Of a stretch of DNA of 64,000 nt, positions 9,423 through 17,322 are shown piece by piece. The translations under genes and the position numbers were made by a program. Numbering within the stretch: the stretch's first letter is position 1; each line of letters starts with the position of its first letter. The DNA is from Zhengella mangrovi (lineage in GTDB: Bacteria; Pseudomonadota; Alphaproteobacteria; Rhizobiales; Rhizobiaceae). Location: positions 186,001-250,000 of the forward strand of contig NZ_PDVP01000002.1 of the NCBI RefSeq assembly GCF_002727065.1, given 5' to 3'. Below the pieces are notes generated by a model that worked only from the letters and a program-made list of their open reading frames with translations, was not told the origin of the DNA and did no database searches.

Positions 9423-9800
9423 TCACGGGAAGCGGCGCTTGGCCTGCGCTTTTGCAAGGGCCTTGCCGGAGCCATCGAGGGCCTCGACGGTGAAGCGGTA
9501 GACATGCGGGCTCGGCGGACAGGGTCCCTTGTACCGGAAGGCGCCATAGGGCAGCGATCCGCGCGCGCCGGAGGACCAGCGGACCGTTCCCCCGCCATGC
9601 GGATAATCCGGCTTGTTGAGATCGACCATGCGAAAGCGCAGCTTCACGGTGCCCTTGGGCACCCCGGAGAGCGTCATCGGCGGCGACTTGCTGTCAAAGC
9701 ACTTGGCCGTCGGTCCCCAGGAAAAACTGAGGCTCATGGCCGACGCGGGTGCGGCAAAGGTCAAGGCGGCAAGGACGAATGGAACGGACATCAGGCGCAT
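9423..9800 (-). CDS. small secreted PEBP/YbhB-like protein
   Basis: 125 residues. A signal peptide (MRLMSVPFVLAALTFAAPASA) precedes a short region with features of the phosphatidylethanolamine-binding/Raf-kinase-inhibitor fold: SPPMTLSGVPKGT, a middle segment rich in Gly and His, and YKGPCPPSPHVYRFTVEALD, which matches the PEBP ligand-loop pattern. It is shorter than typical PEBP domains (about 150 or more residues), so a strand may be missing. Start ATG has GGAGGA upstream. Function in these bacteria is unknown. Confidence 0.75.
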   Translation of the reverse strand: MRLMSVPFVLAALTFAAPASAMSLSFSWGPTAKCFDSKSPPMTLSGVPKGTVKLRFRMVDLNKPDYPHGGGTVRWSSGARGSLPYGAFRYKGPCPPSPHVYRFTVEALDGSGKALAKAQAKRRFP

Positions 9801-9966
9801 GGCTTTTCCTCCGTTGGTCACGGACAGGAACTATGCCCCCACGGTCGACGTCTTTCAATCCGGATGACCGGCCCGTGCGGAACGGGACTCCTGCCTGCCG
9901 CCCGGAGCGGGGCGCGCCGCAGCCATGGCCGCAGCGCCAACCCGGTATCACGGCAGAGGAAAAGCG

Positions 9967-10845
9967 TCAGCCGCGCGCGATGCGCTCGATTTCCTCGCGG
10001 ACGAGTTTCTCGACCAGGACAGGGAGGTTGTTGTCGAGCCAGTCCTGCAGCATGGGACGCAGCATTTCCTGCGCCATTTCATCGAAGCTTTTCTGGCGCG
10101 AGGCCAGGAAGGCCTCTTTCAGTTCGCCGAAGGTTCCGGCGACCTGGCGCCCGACCTCGGGCGACATGAGGGCTGGGCGCATCTGGTGCATTCCATCGTT
10201 CGCTGTATGTGCATCTGCCATGTCCGGTGCAGGCTCGACCGCCTCGTCCTGCGCCACGGCAGGCGAAGCTTCCGCCTCCGCCTCGGGCGCCTGCTCCGCC
10301 GGTTCCGGCTGGTCGTCCGCGAACGGCGCCGCCTCCAGTTCCGCCTCCAATTCCGCCGCCATGCCGACGGGCTTGCCGGCCTCGGCTTCCGCCTCGCGGG
10401 CCAGGCGGCGCTGAACCTCGGCGAGCGTCAGCCCGACCGAAAGGTCCTCGGCGCGATGTGCGGGCTTCGCCTCCGGCTTGGCATCCGGCGCGGCGGTGGG
10501 CACATCCGCCCTGGTCTCGATATCGGCGATGGCGTCGCGAAACGCCTTGATGTCAGGCTCACGCGGCACGTCGGTTGTCTCCATCCTGTCTTCAGCGGCG
10601 GCCTGGGGTTCGGGCCTGGCCGTCACGGCCGCCGGCTCCGGAGCCTCGACCCGGACCAGCGGTTCCGGCGCCGCAGCTTCCGGCTTTGCCGCCGGTGCCG
10701 GTGCCGGTGCCTCGGCCTTCGCCGCCGGCGCAGCCGCTGGCTCATCGCGCGGATGTTCCGTTTCCTCGATGATCTTGCGGATGGATGCGAGAATTTCCTC
10801 CATCGAGGGTTCCCGTTGCGCGCTGCCTGCCTGTGCCATGGCCAT
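9967..10845 (-). CDS. popZ: PopZ/DUF2497 family polar organising protein
   Basis: PopZ self-assembles into a polar matrix that anchors ParB-parS and recruits cell-cycle regulators in alphaproteobacteria. This 292-residue protein has the expected layout: a short N-terminal recruiting helix (SMEEILASIRKIIEE), a long acidic Pro/Ala-rich disordered linker of roughly 190 residues with PAPAPA-type repeats, and a C-terminal oligomerisation region (SFDEMAQEMLRPML, then LVREEIERIARG). Start taken at the ATG giving MAMAQAGS; a second in-frame ATG two codons on is equally possible. It is downstream of tolC, separated by a terminator. Confidence 0.92.
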   Translation of the reverse strand: MAMAQAGSAQREPSMEEILASIRKIIEETEHPRDEPAAAPAAKAEAPAPAPAAKPEAAAPEPLVRVEAPEPAAVTARPEPQAAAEDRMETTDVPREPDIKAFRDAIADIETRADVPTAAPDAKPEAKPAHRAEDLSVGLTLAEVQRRLAREAEAEAGKPVGMAAELEAELEAAPFADDQPEPAEQAPEAEAEASPAVAQDEAVEPAPDMADAHTANDGMHQMRPALMSPEVGRQVAGTFGELKEAFLASRQKSFDEMAQEMLRPMLQDWLDNNLPVLVEKLVREEIERIARG

Positions 10846-11008
10846 GTGCCGCCTTGTCCTGGATACATTGCCCCGCCGGATGCCGATCCGGCTTCGAATC
10901 ATGGTCAAGCCTAGACCACGGACCGGCGAATGAGAATCCCTGCCGCGGCGACGGTTCGAATTGCCAACAGGTTTTCGATCCGGCGACGCAAGGCCGGCGG
11001 GACAAACG

Positions 11009-11033
11009 AAAAAGCCGCCTCGCGGCGGCTTTT
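11009..11033. terminator. hairpin terminator between tolC and popZ
   Basis: Stem AAAGCCGCC / GGCGGCTTT with a TCGC-type loop and A/T runs on both sides, 27 bases beyond the tolC stop codon on the minus strand. Confidence 0.85.
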
Positions 11034-11059
11034 ACCGGGTATCGGGTCCGGCCGGCGGC

Positions 11060-12451
11060 TCAGCGGCCATCCGGCGTGCGCAGACCGTACCACTTGTCCT
11101 TGACGGCCTCGTAATGCTCCTCGGGCTTGTACTCGGCCACGCGGAGATTGAGCTTGCGCACGCTCAGGTCGCCGGTCGACGACAGGATGGCATAGCTGGC
11201 GACGACGAGATCGCGTTCCGCCTGCAGCAGGGTGAGCTGCGCGGTGATGACATCGTTCTGCGCGTTCAGCACGTCCAGCGTGGTGCGCTGACCGACATTG
11301 CGTTCCTCGATGACGCCGTTGAGGGCGAGACGAGCGGCGTTGACGAGGTCACGGTTGGCGACCATGGCCGTCTTCGCGGCCATGTACTGGTGCCAGGCGG
11401 CGGTGGCATTGCGGCGGATGAGGTCGCGGACCACGTCGATGTTGATCTGCGCCTGGCCGAGCTGTTCCTTCGACTGGCGAACGCTGGCCGACGCGCGGCC
11501 GCCCTGGTAGATCGGCACGCGAACCGTGAGGCCGATGCTGCCGGAATCGTAGGTCTGGTAGCTGTGCGTGCCGCCAGTGATGCTGTGCCGATAGTTGTTG
11601 CCGTAGCTCGCATCGGCGGAGACCTGCGGCAGGAAGGCGCCCTCATTGGCCTTGACGACGTAGGCAGCGGCATCCGCCAGGTACTTGTTCGCCTGGATCG
11701 CGGGATGGTTGGTCTCGGCACGGACCAGGACCGAATCGAGCGAGGCGGGGAGCAGCCGGTCCAGCGGCTGGGCCGGCGACAGCTTGCCCGGATCCTCGCC
11801 GATGATCTGGCGGTAGGTCGCCTCGCTGGCGCTGGCCGCCGCCTTGGCCGCAGAGAGCTGCGCCAGGGCGCCGGAGCGCCGTGCCTCGGCCTGGGCGACG
11901 TCGGTGCGGGTGCCCTCGCCCACGTCGAAGCGCGACCGGGCCGCACGCACCTGCTCCTGCAGGAATTCGAGGTTGCGCTGGCGCAGGACGGCGATCTGGC
12001 GGTCGCGGATCACGTCCATGTAGGCGGACGCTGCATCGAAGAAGACGTTCTGGCCGGAATTGCGCAGGTTCTCCCGCGCCGCCAGCACGCGGGCATCGGC
12101 GGCGTTCACCGAGTTGCGTGTCTGGAAGCCGTCGAAAAGCGTCTGCGAGATCGTGATCCCGAACGTGCCGGTCGACAGGCGGGTTCCCGTACTGCCGCCA
12201 GTGCTGAGTCCGGTCGAACTGTAGTCGATGGAGCCGACCGCGTTGACGACCGGGCGGTAGCCCGACTTGGCGATGGCCACGCCCTCGTCCTGGATGCGCA
12301 CGCCGGCGCGATCCGAGTTGAGCTGCGAATTGTTGGAATAGGCCTTCTGCAAGGCACCGATGATGCTTTCCGCGAATGCCGATGACACAGGCATTGCGAC
12401 GAGAGGCAGGACAGTCAGGACTGCCTTCAATGTGCCGGACAAACGCGTCAC
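11060..12451 (-). CDS. tolC: TolC family outer-membrane efflux channel
   Basis: 463 residues. An N-terminal signal peptide ending near SSAFA is followed by two homologous halves of beta-strand and long alpha-helix that form a trimeric outer-membrane channel for type I secretion and RND pumps. Recognisable family segments include EARRSGALAQLSAAKAAA in the first half and VRVPIYQGGRASASVRQ in the second. The C-terminal tail after the second helical hairpin is short. Start ATG MTRLSGTLK. It lies between the Pcm-like gene and popZ on one strand. Confidence 0.94.
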   Translation of the reverse strand: MTRLSGTLKAVLTVLPLVAMPVSSAFAESIIGALQKAYSNNSQLNSDRAGVRIQDEGVAIAKSGYRPVVNAVGSIDYSSTGLSTGGSTGTRLSTGTFGITISQTLFDGFQTRNSVNAADARVLAARENLRNSGQNVFFDAASAYMDVIRDRQIAVLRQRNLEFLQEQVRAARSRFDVGEGTRTDVAQAEARRSGALAQLSAAKAAASASEATYRQIIGEDPGKLSPAQPLDRLLPASLDSVLVRAETNHPAIQANKYLADAAAYVVKANEGAFLPQVSADASYGNNYRHSITGGTHSYQTYDSGSIGLTVRVPIYQGGRASASVRQSKEQLGQAQINIDVVRDLIRRNATAAWHQYMAAKTAMVANRDLVNAARLALNGVIEERNVGQRTTLDVLNAQNDVITAQLTLLQAERDLVVASYAILSSTGDLSVRKLNLRVAEYKPEEHYEAVKDKWYGLRTPDGR

Positions 12452-12561
12452 AACTTCACCTTTCAGTCAATGGACAGTGCTTCTTCGAATCCCCAGTCCC
12501 GGCCCCCACCGGGTGACGGTGCGCCCAAGCCCCGCAAGGCAAGCGCATTTGCACCGCAATG

Positions 12562-13218
12562 TCAAAACTGAAATTGCGCCTCGGCCTCGAAACCGGGCAG
12601 CGGACGAATGCTGCAATTGAAGGCGCGCCGCGCCGAGACGACATCGCCATCCTTGACGAAAATCTTGGCAATTCCGGCATTTCCGACGCCTTCGACGGCA
12701 ACAAGGCGTCCGCCGTCGCGCAATTGCGCCGTCAACGCCTGCGGCACTTCGTCCACCGCGCCCTCGATGACGATGACGTCGTAGGGCGCCTCTTCCGGGC
12801 AGCCGCGTTCCAGCGCCTGGTTCAGCACGACGACGTTGTCATAACCGAGATCGACGAGCGACTCGGTGGCCTGGGCCGCGAGATCGGCGTCCGACTCGAC
12901 CGCGATGACCGAGGAAGCCAGGCGCGACAGGATCGCGGCGGAATAGCCGGTGGCGCAGCCGACATCGAGCACGACGTCTTCCGGCTTCACGGCGGCCAGC
13001 TGGACGAGCCGCGCAAAGGGCGACGGCTCCATGAGGAAGCGCCCCTGGGCCACCGCGATATCCTCGTCAATGTAGGCGACCGCGCGCTTGCGCAAGGGAA
13101 CGAAGGCCTCGCGCGGCACCGTGAGAAACGCCTCGAGCACGTCCAGTGCCGTGACGCTGGTCGTGCGCAGCTGGCTGTCAACCATGTGGCGCCGAAGGAG
13201 CGAGAAATCCGAAGTCAT
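12562..13218 (-). CDS. pcm: protein-L-isoaspartate O-methyltransferase-like protein
   Basis: 218-residue SAM-dependent methyltransferase of the Pcm superfamily. SAM motif I is DVGCATGYSAAIL, followed by an acidic loop (VESDADLAAQA). The N-terminal segment MVDSQLRTTSV and PREAFVP match the family. However, the Ser/Thr-Gln-Pro substrate loop of classical Pcm is replaced by FLMEPSPFARL, so isoaspartyl repair activity is doubtful. Start is the ATG MTSDFSLL; the open frame beyond it runs into tRNA-Cys. Gene order with tolC is conserved in rhizobia. Symbol given by family only. Confidence 0.8.
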   Translation of the reverse strand: MTSDFSLLRRHMVDSQLRTTSVTALDVLEAFLTVPREAFVPLRKRAVAYIDEDIAVAQGRFLMEPSPFARLVQLAAVKPEDVVLDVGCATGYSAAILSRLASSVIAVESDADLAAQATESLVDLGYDNVVVLNQALERGCPEEAPYDVIVIEGAVDEVPQALTAQLRDGGRLVAVEGVGNAGIAKIFVKDGDVVSARRAFNCSIRPLPGFEAEAQFQF

Positions 13219-13380
13219 GTCATCAGCCCGTCTGCTTGCGATTACCGGGTCGCCCGGGCCGATATCCACCGTCCCCACGCATTTGCGGGTAAGCGCTGCG
13301 CCGCGCCGACAGGACCTGCCCGACCGGAACCCGGCCTCAAAACAGCGGCCGGAAAACCGGCCGGAGAAAGCAAAGCGCGT

Positions 13381-13454
13381 TGGAGGCCTCGCCCGGAATC
13401 GAACCGGGGTGCAAGGATTTGCAGTCCTCTGCGTAACCACTCCGCCACGAGGCC
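13381..13454 (-). tRNA. tRNA-Cys (anticodon GCA)
   Basis: Minus-strand 74-base cloverleaf beginning GGCCTCG and ending CGAGGCC-TCCA, with the 3' CCA encoded. The anticodon stem-loop reads AGGACTGCAAATCCT (GCA) and the T-loop is GGTTCGAATCC. It overlaps the antisense frame of the Pcm-like gene only. Confidence 0.97.
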
Positions 13455-13656
13455 ACCGTCAGCAACGCCCCGCAGGGCGCAACCGCGCTTTAGACGGGCC
13501 ATTTTCATGAGCCCGGCTGCGGTTCGAATAGACCGTCGCGCCGTCGCTCGCAAGAGGGAAATCGACCCAATGCACAGGGACCGGCGGATTTGACGCGATT
13601 GGCCGGCCCCTGTTGCAAATGACCGACAGTCGGGACTGGGGGCCGCGCGCCGGATC

Positions 13657-13959
13657 TCAGCGCGGCGGGGTCGGCCGCTTCCGTTCGCCGCGCCTCGCCC
13701 ATTTCACCGCGGCCTGCCGCCGCATGCGGCGGATACGCGGCGAATCATGGCTCAGGACGAGGAGACCGAGCGGGATCATCCAGAAGCCGAGAACGGGGAG
13801 AAAACCCAGGAAACCGAGGCCGACCAGGGAAACGCCCAGCGACCGGCGAAGCGCCGGCGAATGCGGCAGGTGATAGCTGCGCCCGAAGAGGTCCATTCGC
13901 GGACGCTTTCGCTGCGGCTCCGCGCTGTCGCTCCCGTTCGGTTCGTTCTTGCCGTCCAT
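13657..13959 (-). CDS. small conserved membrane protein of unknown function
   Basis: 100 residues. A polar N-terminus (MDGKNEPNGSDSAEPQRKRPRM) precedes the segment FGRSYHLPHSPALRRSLG, two closely spaced hydrophobic stretches (VSLVGLGFLGFLPVLGFWMIPLGLLVLS), and a highly basic C-terminal tail. This YHLPHS-hydrophobic-basic layout is seen in other alphaproteobacterial hypothetical proteins. Probably an inner-membrane hairpin with both ends in the cytoplasm. Start ATG has AAAGGA about twelve bases upstream. No function can be stated. Confidence 0.7.
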   Translation of the reverse strand: MDGKNEPNGSDSAEPQRKRPRMDLFGRSYHLPHSPALRRSLGVSLVGLGFLGFLPVLGFWMIPLGLLVLSHDSPRIRRMRRQAAVKWARRGERKRPTPPR

Positions 13960-14064
13960 CGATCCGCATGGTCCTTTCCTGGCCGATTGCAGCCTATCAC
14001 CCGGATTTAGGCACCAATGGGAACATCGCAAAACGCGGCCGCATGTTTTTTTTGATTTTCCGCC

Positions 14065-14093
14065 TTGGCAAAACCGAATTCGGTTTGCTATAG
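14065..14093 (+). promoter_or_regulatory. promoter of tRNA-Asn with a palindromic spacer
   Basis: A -35-like TTGGCA (14065-14070) and -10-like CTATAG (14088-14093) are 17 bases apart and end 26 bases before the tRNA. The spacer contains a perfect 16-bp palindrome AAACCGAATTCGGTTT (14071-14086). Confidence 0.6.
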
Positions 14094-14119
14094 GCACCGC
14101 ACTCGACGCGAGCAGGCCT

Positions 14120-14194
14120 TCCCCGGTAGCTCAGTGGTAGAGCAACCGGCTGTTAACCGGTTGGTCGCTGGTTCGAATCCGGCCCGGGGAGCCA
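14120..14194 (+). tRNA. tRNA-Asn (anticodon GTT)
   Basis: 75-base cloverleaf: acceptor TCCCCGG pairing with CCGGGGA, D-loop AGCTCAGTGGTAGAGC, anticodon stem CCGGCTGTTAACCGG with GTT, T-loop GGTTCGAATCC, discriminator G and encoded CCA. Confidence 0.97.
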
Positions 14195-14321
14195 ACTTTT
14201 TCAAAAGCCCGACATCCTTGCAGACTCGCTGTGCCCGGCATGCACGGCGTTGCTTGACGACTGCACGGCACGACGAATCTTCGCCGACGAATACGGCCGG
14301 CGCACCCCATTCAGACCGGCA

Positions 14322-15092
14322 TCAGATGCCCAGGAGCGATTCGATGCGCCCGATCTGGCGCGCAATGTCGACGCCGATTTCGCTGGCGTTCTGCAAGCGA
14401 CGGTCCTCGATCACCTCGCCCAGCGGCCGGCGCGCCGCCCACTCGGCCAACACCTCATCGCGGAGGCGCAACAAGCCTTCGAACTGCGGCCGGTAGAAGG
14501 CGACCATGGCCGTGATCCACCGGTTGACCAGCGGATCGGGATGCGCGACTTCGATGGCGAACCGGTCGAGAAGCGGGATGATATCCTGCGCGGCAAACAG
14601 GGTTTCGCTGGTCACCCAGACATTGGTCGTGAACAACCGCAGCGGCCGGCTGAAGGCGTCAACGCTGATCGCCCCGATATGGACGAAGCGATCCGCGGGA
14701 TCCTTGCCGTCCGACCCGCCCGGCAAGGGGACCGGCCGCAGTTCCGGCGCGATGGCAAAGGGGCGCATGAACAGGTGGAAGTGCCCGTTCTCGCCGTCGA
14801 TCATCTCGCCCGGTTCGTGGGCGTGGTAAAAGTACTGGCTGTGGTTCGGCTCGTCGAACACGTCGCCGTCGGGATAGCGTTTCCACGTCAGGAAATCGCC
14901 CTGCCCGCGGAGAACCTCGCCAACGATGCTCTTTCCCGCCTCCGCCAGGTCGTTGCTGCACTGCAGGACTGTCGCTGCGGCCTCGTGCATGCGTTCGAGC
15001 TGCTCGACCGGCAGGTCCGACAGGTCCGGTTCAGGCAGGACGCGAAACGGCAAGGCAGCTTCGTCCCGCTTGTGAACGGCAGTTCCGGGCAT
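14322..15092 (-). CDS. conserved hypothetical protein, cytosolic
   Basis: 256 residues without signal peptide or membrane segment. Notable are a cluster of aromatic and histidine residues (FDEPNHSQYFYHAHEPGEM, then NGHFHLFMRP) that could bind a metal, a segment DRFVHIGAISVDAFSRP, and a C-terminal helical region. The N-terminus MPGTAVHKRDE is preceded by a strong GGAGGA site. I do not recognise an enzyme family with confidence; it looks like a DUF-type protein of proteobacteria. It is transcribed toward tRNA-Asn and is separated from the sulfur operon by about 100 bases. Confidence 0.75.
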   Translation of the reverse strand: MPGTAVHKRDEAALPFRVLPEPDLSDLPVEQLERMHEAAATVLQCSNDLAEAGKSIVGEVLRGQGDFLTWKRYPDGDVFDEPNHSQYFYHAHEPGEMIDGENGHFHLFMRPFAIAPELRPVPLPGGSDGKDPADRFVHIGAISVDAFSRPLRLFTTNVWVTSETLFAAQDIIPLLDRFAIEVAHPDPLVNRWITAMVAFYRPQFEGLLRLRDEVLAEWAARRPLGEVIEDRRLQNASEIGVDIARQIGRIESLLGI

Positions 15093-15190
15093 GGACTTTT
15101 CCTCCCGCCGGCTGGAGCGCCGGCCCAGCAAGAGAACGGAAGGCCGGCCATGGCAGGCCGGCCTCCCCGACGTTCATGCATGTGCGCGCC

Positions 15191-15913
15191 TTAGAGCGGC
15201 TGCAGGCCGAGCTGTTCGCGGACAGCCGCCTCACGGCTGGTCTTCAGGCCGACGGCGCGGCCTTCCTCGACGGCGACTTCCGCCGGCACGCCCTTGGATG
15301 CGCGGTAGAGAGCCCAGGTGGCGCCGACGCGATTGGCCGATTCGCAATGGACGAGAACGGGGTAGTTCTCCGGGTTCTCCACGATCGCTGCAAATTGGGC
15401 GATCTGCTCGGCGGTCGGCGCCTTGGTGGGCACGGCCATGTTGATGTAGGCCAGGCCGGCCGCCTTGGCGAGCACGGCCTCCTCGTTGGCCCCTTCGTCC
15501 GCCGTGTTCAGGTTGACGATGGTCTTGAAGCCCAGCGTCTTCAACAGCCCCAGGCTCGACGGGTCAATCAGGCCGCCGGTCCCGATGTAGGGCGTGGCCC
15601 GCAGGTAGTTCTTGACGATGTTCGGCATCTCGTTGCCGTAAACCGCCTGCTGGTACTTGGTCGTCGTGTCATAGGGCCCCTTCGGCATGGCTGCCGCAGG
15701 CGCATCGGCCGTCTTTGCCGCCGCCGCGGGCGCGCAGGGGTTGGCCGGCTTGGCCTGCGCCGGGGCACAGGGATTGGCCGGCCGGGCGACGGCAGGCGCA
15801 CACGGGTTCTTGCCCTGCGCGCTGGCCTGGCCGCCGAGCGCCGCGCCCACCGCGAGCGCCGCTACCGGGACCATGACCGCCTTCAACAGGCTTTTCTTCG
15901 ACTTCTGCTTCAT
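15191..15913 (-). CDS. exported rhodanese/dual-specificity-phosphatase-like protein (sulfur operon)
   Basis: 240 residues. A signal peptide (MKQKSKKSLLKAVMVPVAALAVGAALGG, then QASAQG) is followed by a low-complexity linker with three NPCAP repeats, each carrying a Cys, and then a phosphatase/rhodanese-like domain. The active-site loop HCESANRVG has Cys190 and a Cx4R spacing like DUF442 proteins, including the N-terminal domain of the persulfide-handling Blh proteins. Start chosen at the ATG at 15913 because GAGGAG is eight bases upstream. It is 31 bases downstream of the second YeeE gene. Likely a periplasmic persulfide or phosphate-handling protein; the sulfur role is inferred from its partners. 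Confidence 0.82.
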   Translation of the reverse strand: MKQKSKKSLLKAVMVPVAALAVGAALGGQASAQGKNPCAPAVARPANPCAPAQAKPANPCAPAAAAKTADAPAAAMPKGPYDTTTKYQQAVYGNEMPNIVKNYLRATPYIGTGGLIDPSSLGLLKTLGFKTIVNLNTADEGANEEAVLAKAAGLAYINMAVPTKAPTAEQIAQFAAIVENPENYPVLVHCESANRVGATWALYRASKGVPAEVAVEEGRAVGLKTSREAAVREQLGLQPL

Positions 15914-15944
15914 GAGCATTACTCCTCGCTGCTTCATTGGAATT

Positions 15945-16586
15945 TCATTCTGCTGGTTGCGACGCGTAGCCGGCGCGGCCATCGGGCTCTTCGGGTGCGC
16001 AGACCTCCTCCGCCGTGAAGGGGCCGCCGCGCGCTTTCTCGAGCCGCGAACCAAGAGCGAAACCGCCGGCTGCGACGACGACGAGAACCGCCAGGATCAG
16101 CCATTCCGGCATTCCCAGCAGATCGGTCAGCCGCTGGCCTTCAGGGCCCTGCGCGGCGAAATAGAAGTCGGTCAAGGGGCCGAACAACTGGGCAAAGACG
16201 ATGACGCCGGCGACCATGCCGGCCACGAAGACAAGCGCGTCGATCCGGCCGGAGGCCAGGCCCACGAGGGACGTTCCCGGGCAGTAGCCACCCACGGCGA
16301 AACCGGCGCCGATCAGCAGGCCGCCGGCGAGGATCGCCCAGAAATAGAGGGTCGGAACGAAGACCGACTGCGCGGTCATCAGGCCGGCAAGGCGCAAGAG
16401 ATAGAGGCCGATGGCGGCGACCAGCACGGCCGTGAACATCACCTTGAAGACCGAAAAGTCCTTGAGGGTGAACTGTCCGGTCAGCTTGCGCGGGCTCCCG
16501 AACCCGGCCGCTTCCAGCGCGAAGCCGAACAGCAGGCCGGTCAGCAGGCCGCCGGGAATGCCGTAGTCATAGAAGGGAATTGTCAT
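15945..16586 (-). CDS. YeeE/YedE (DUF395) family membrane protein, second half-transporter
   Basis: 213 residues with about five hydrophobic segments, of the sulfur-compound transporter family that includes TsuA and PmpA/PmpB. The family's conserved Cys motif is FAVGGYCPGTSLVGLASGRID. Start ATG (MTIPFYDYG) overlaps the upstream gene's stop by four bases (ATGA), indicating coupled translation; GGAGG lies eight bases before it. The last 40 residues are polar and contain one more Cys. Together with the preceding gene it should form the two halves of one transporter for thiosulfate, sulfide or persulfide-type compounds. Confidence 0.9.
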   Translation of the reverse strand: MTIPFYDYGIPGGLLTGLLFGFALEAAGFGSPRKLTGQFTLKDFSVFKVMFTAVLVAAIGLYLLRLAGLMTAQSVFVPTLYFWAILAGGLLIGAGFAVGGYCPGTSLVGLASGRIDALVFVAGMVAGVIVFAQLFGPLTDFYFAAQGPEGQRLTDLLGMPEWLILAVLVVVAAGGFALGSRLEKARGGPFTAEEVCAPEEPDGRAGYASQPAE

Positions 16587-17098
16587 TGCCAAATCCTCCG
16601 GAACATCATCGAGACGAGAAAGCCCGCCGCGAAAAAGCCGATCAGGAACACGAAACCGGCAACCGCCAGCGTCGCGCCGCCGGACAGGCCGAGGCCGCTG
16701 GTGCAGCCGCGGGCCAGGCGGCTGCCGAAGCCGACGAGCAGGCCGCCGCCGAAGGCATAGGCGAACCGCTGGGTGCGCGTGACCTCACGGCCGCGCTCGA
16801 CCTTGACGCTGATGCGCCCGGCGCTTCGGCTTCCCAGGAAAGCGCCGATCACGACGCCGATCACTTCCCAGGTGATCCACGAGGCCAAGGGGGCGCCGGC
16901 CTGGATGAAGGGTCCGAAATAGGCGTTCTGGGCGGTGGCCGTCGGCGCGATCCATGCCGACACCTGGGCCGCGAGGCGGGTGACGAAACCCGACGCGCCA
17001 AGTCCGTTGCCGGTGATCACGAATGTCAGGAGAAGTGCGAGGCCCAAGGCGATGCCTGCACTCAGGGGTGACCAGAAAGGTCTGGGATTTGCGGTCAT
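16583..17098 (-). CDS. YeeE/YedE (DUF395) family membrane protein, first half-transporter
   Basis: 171 residues with about four to five hydrophobic segments. The conserved Cys lies in RLARGCTSGLGLSGGATLA, the partner of the YCPGTS motif in the next gene. Start ATG MTANPRPFW has a GAGGAGG site. First gene of the three-gene operon with the second half-transporter and the exported rhodanese/DSP-like protein; the AT-rich operator lies just upstream. Comparable two-gene transporters occur in BigR/SqrR-controlled sulfide operons. Confidence 0.9.
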   Translation of the reverse strand: MTANPRPFWSPLSAGIALGLALLLTFVITGNGLGASGFVTRLAAQVSAWIAPTATAQNAYFGPFIQAGAPLASWITWEVIGVVIGAFLGSRSAGRISVKVERGREVTRTQRFAYAFGGGLLVGFGSRLARGCTSGLGLSGGATLAVAGFVFLIGFFAAGFLVSMMFRRIWQ

Positions 17099-17130
17099 GA
17101 TGCTGTCCTCCTCGCAAGCAGGATAGCAAC

Positions 17131-17166
17131 ATATTCAAGAATGTATATACATAATTATTCGAATGT
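17131..17166 (-). promoter_or_regulatory. AT-rich operator/promoter of the YeeE operon
   Basis: In otherwise GC-rich DNA, a 36-base AT-rich block begins 33 bases before the first YeeE start. It contains ATTC-AA-GAAT (17133-17142), a perfect palindrome ATGTATATACAT (17141-17152) and ATTCGAAT (17157-17164); GAATGTAT occurs twice. ATTC/GAAT half-sites and overlapping AT-rich palindromes are what ArsR-type persulfide sensors of the BigR/SqrR group bind. No such regulator is encoded next to it. Confidence 0.6.
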
Positions 17167-17322
17167 ATCGCGGGAATGCCGGATCGAAGCGCGTTGCCCG
17201 GCATCCGCCTTCCCGGCCCGGAATGCTCTCTGCATCGATCCTTGCGGCACCCGCCGTCGTGGCTGCGCGATTGCCGGCGGAACGCGCGGATGATCCGTGA
17301 CGTTCGCGCGGGCGCGCGCTGG

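Noticed and set aside
10685-10735. GCCGGTGCCGGT-type hexamer repeats
   Set aside because: Part of the Pro/Ala-rich linker of popZ, not an independent repeat element.
15738-15812. Repeated PCAP-coding units as a possible DNA repeat or CRISPR-like array
   Set aside because: They encode three NPCAP units in the linker of the exported rhodanese/DSP-like protein; only protein-level repetition.
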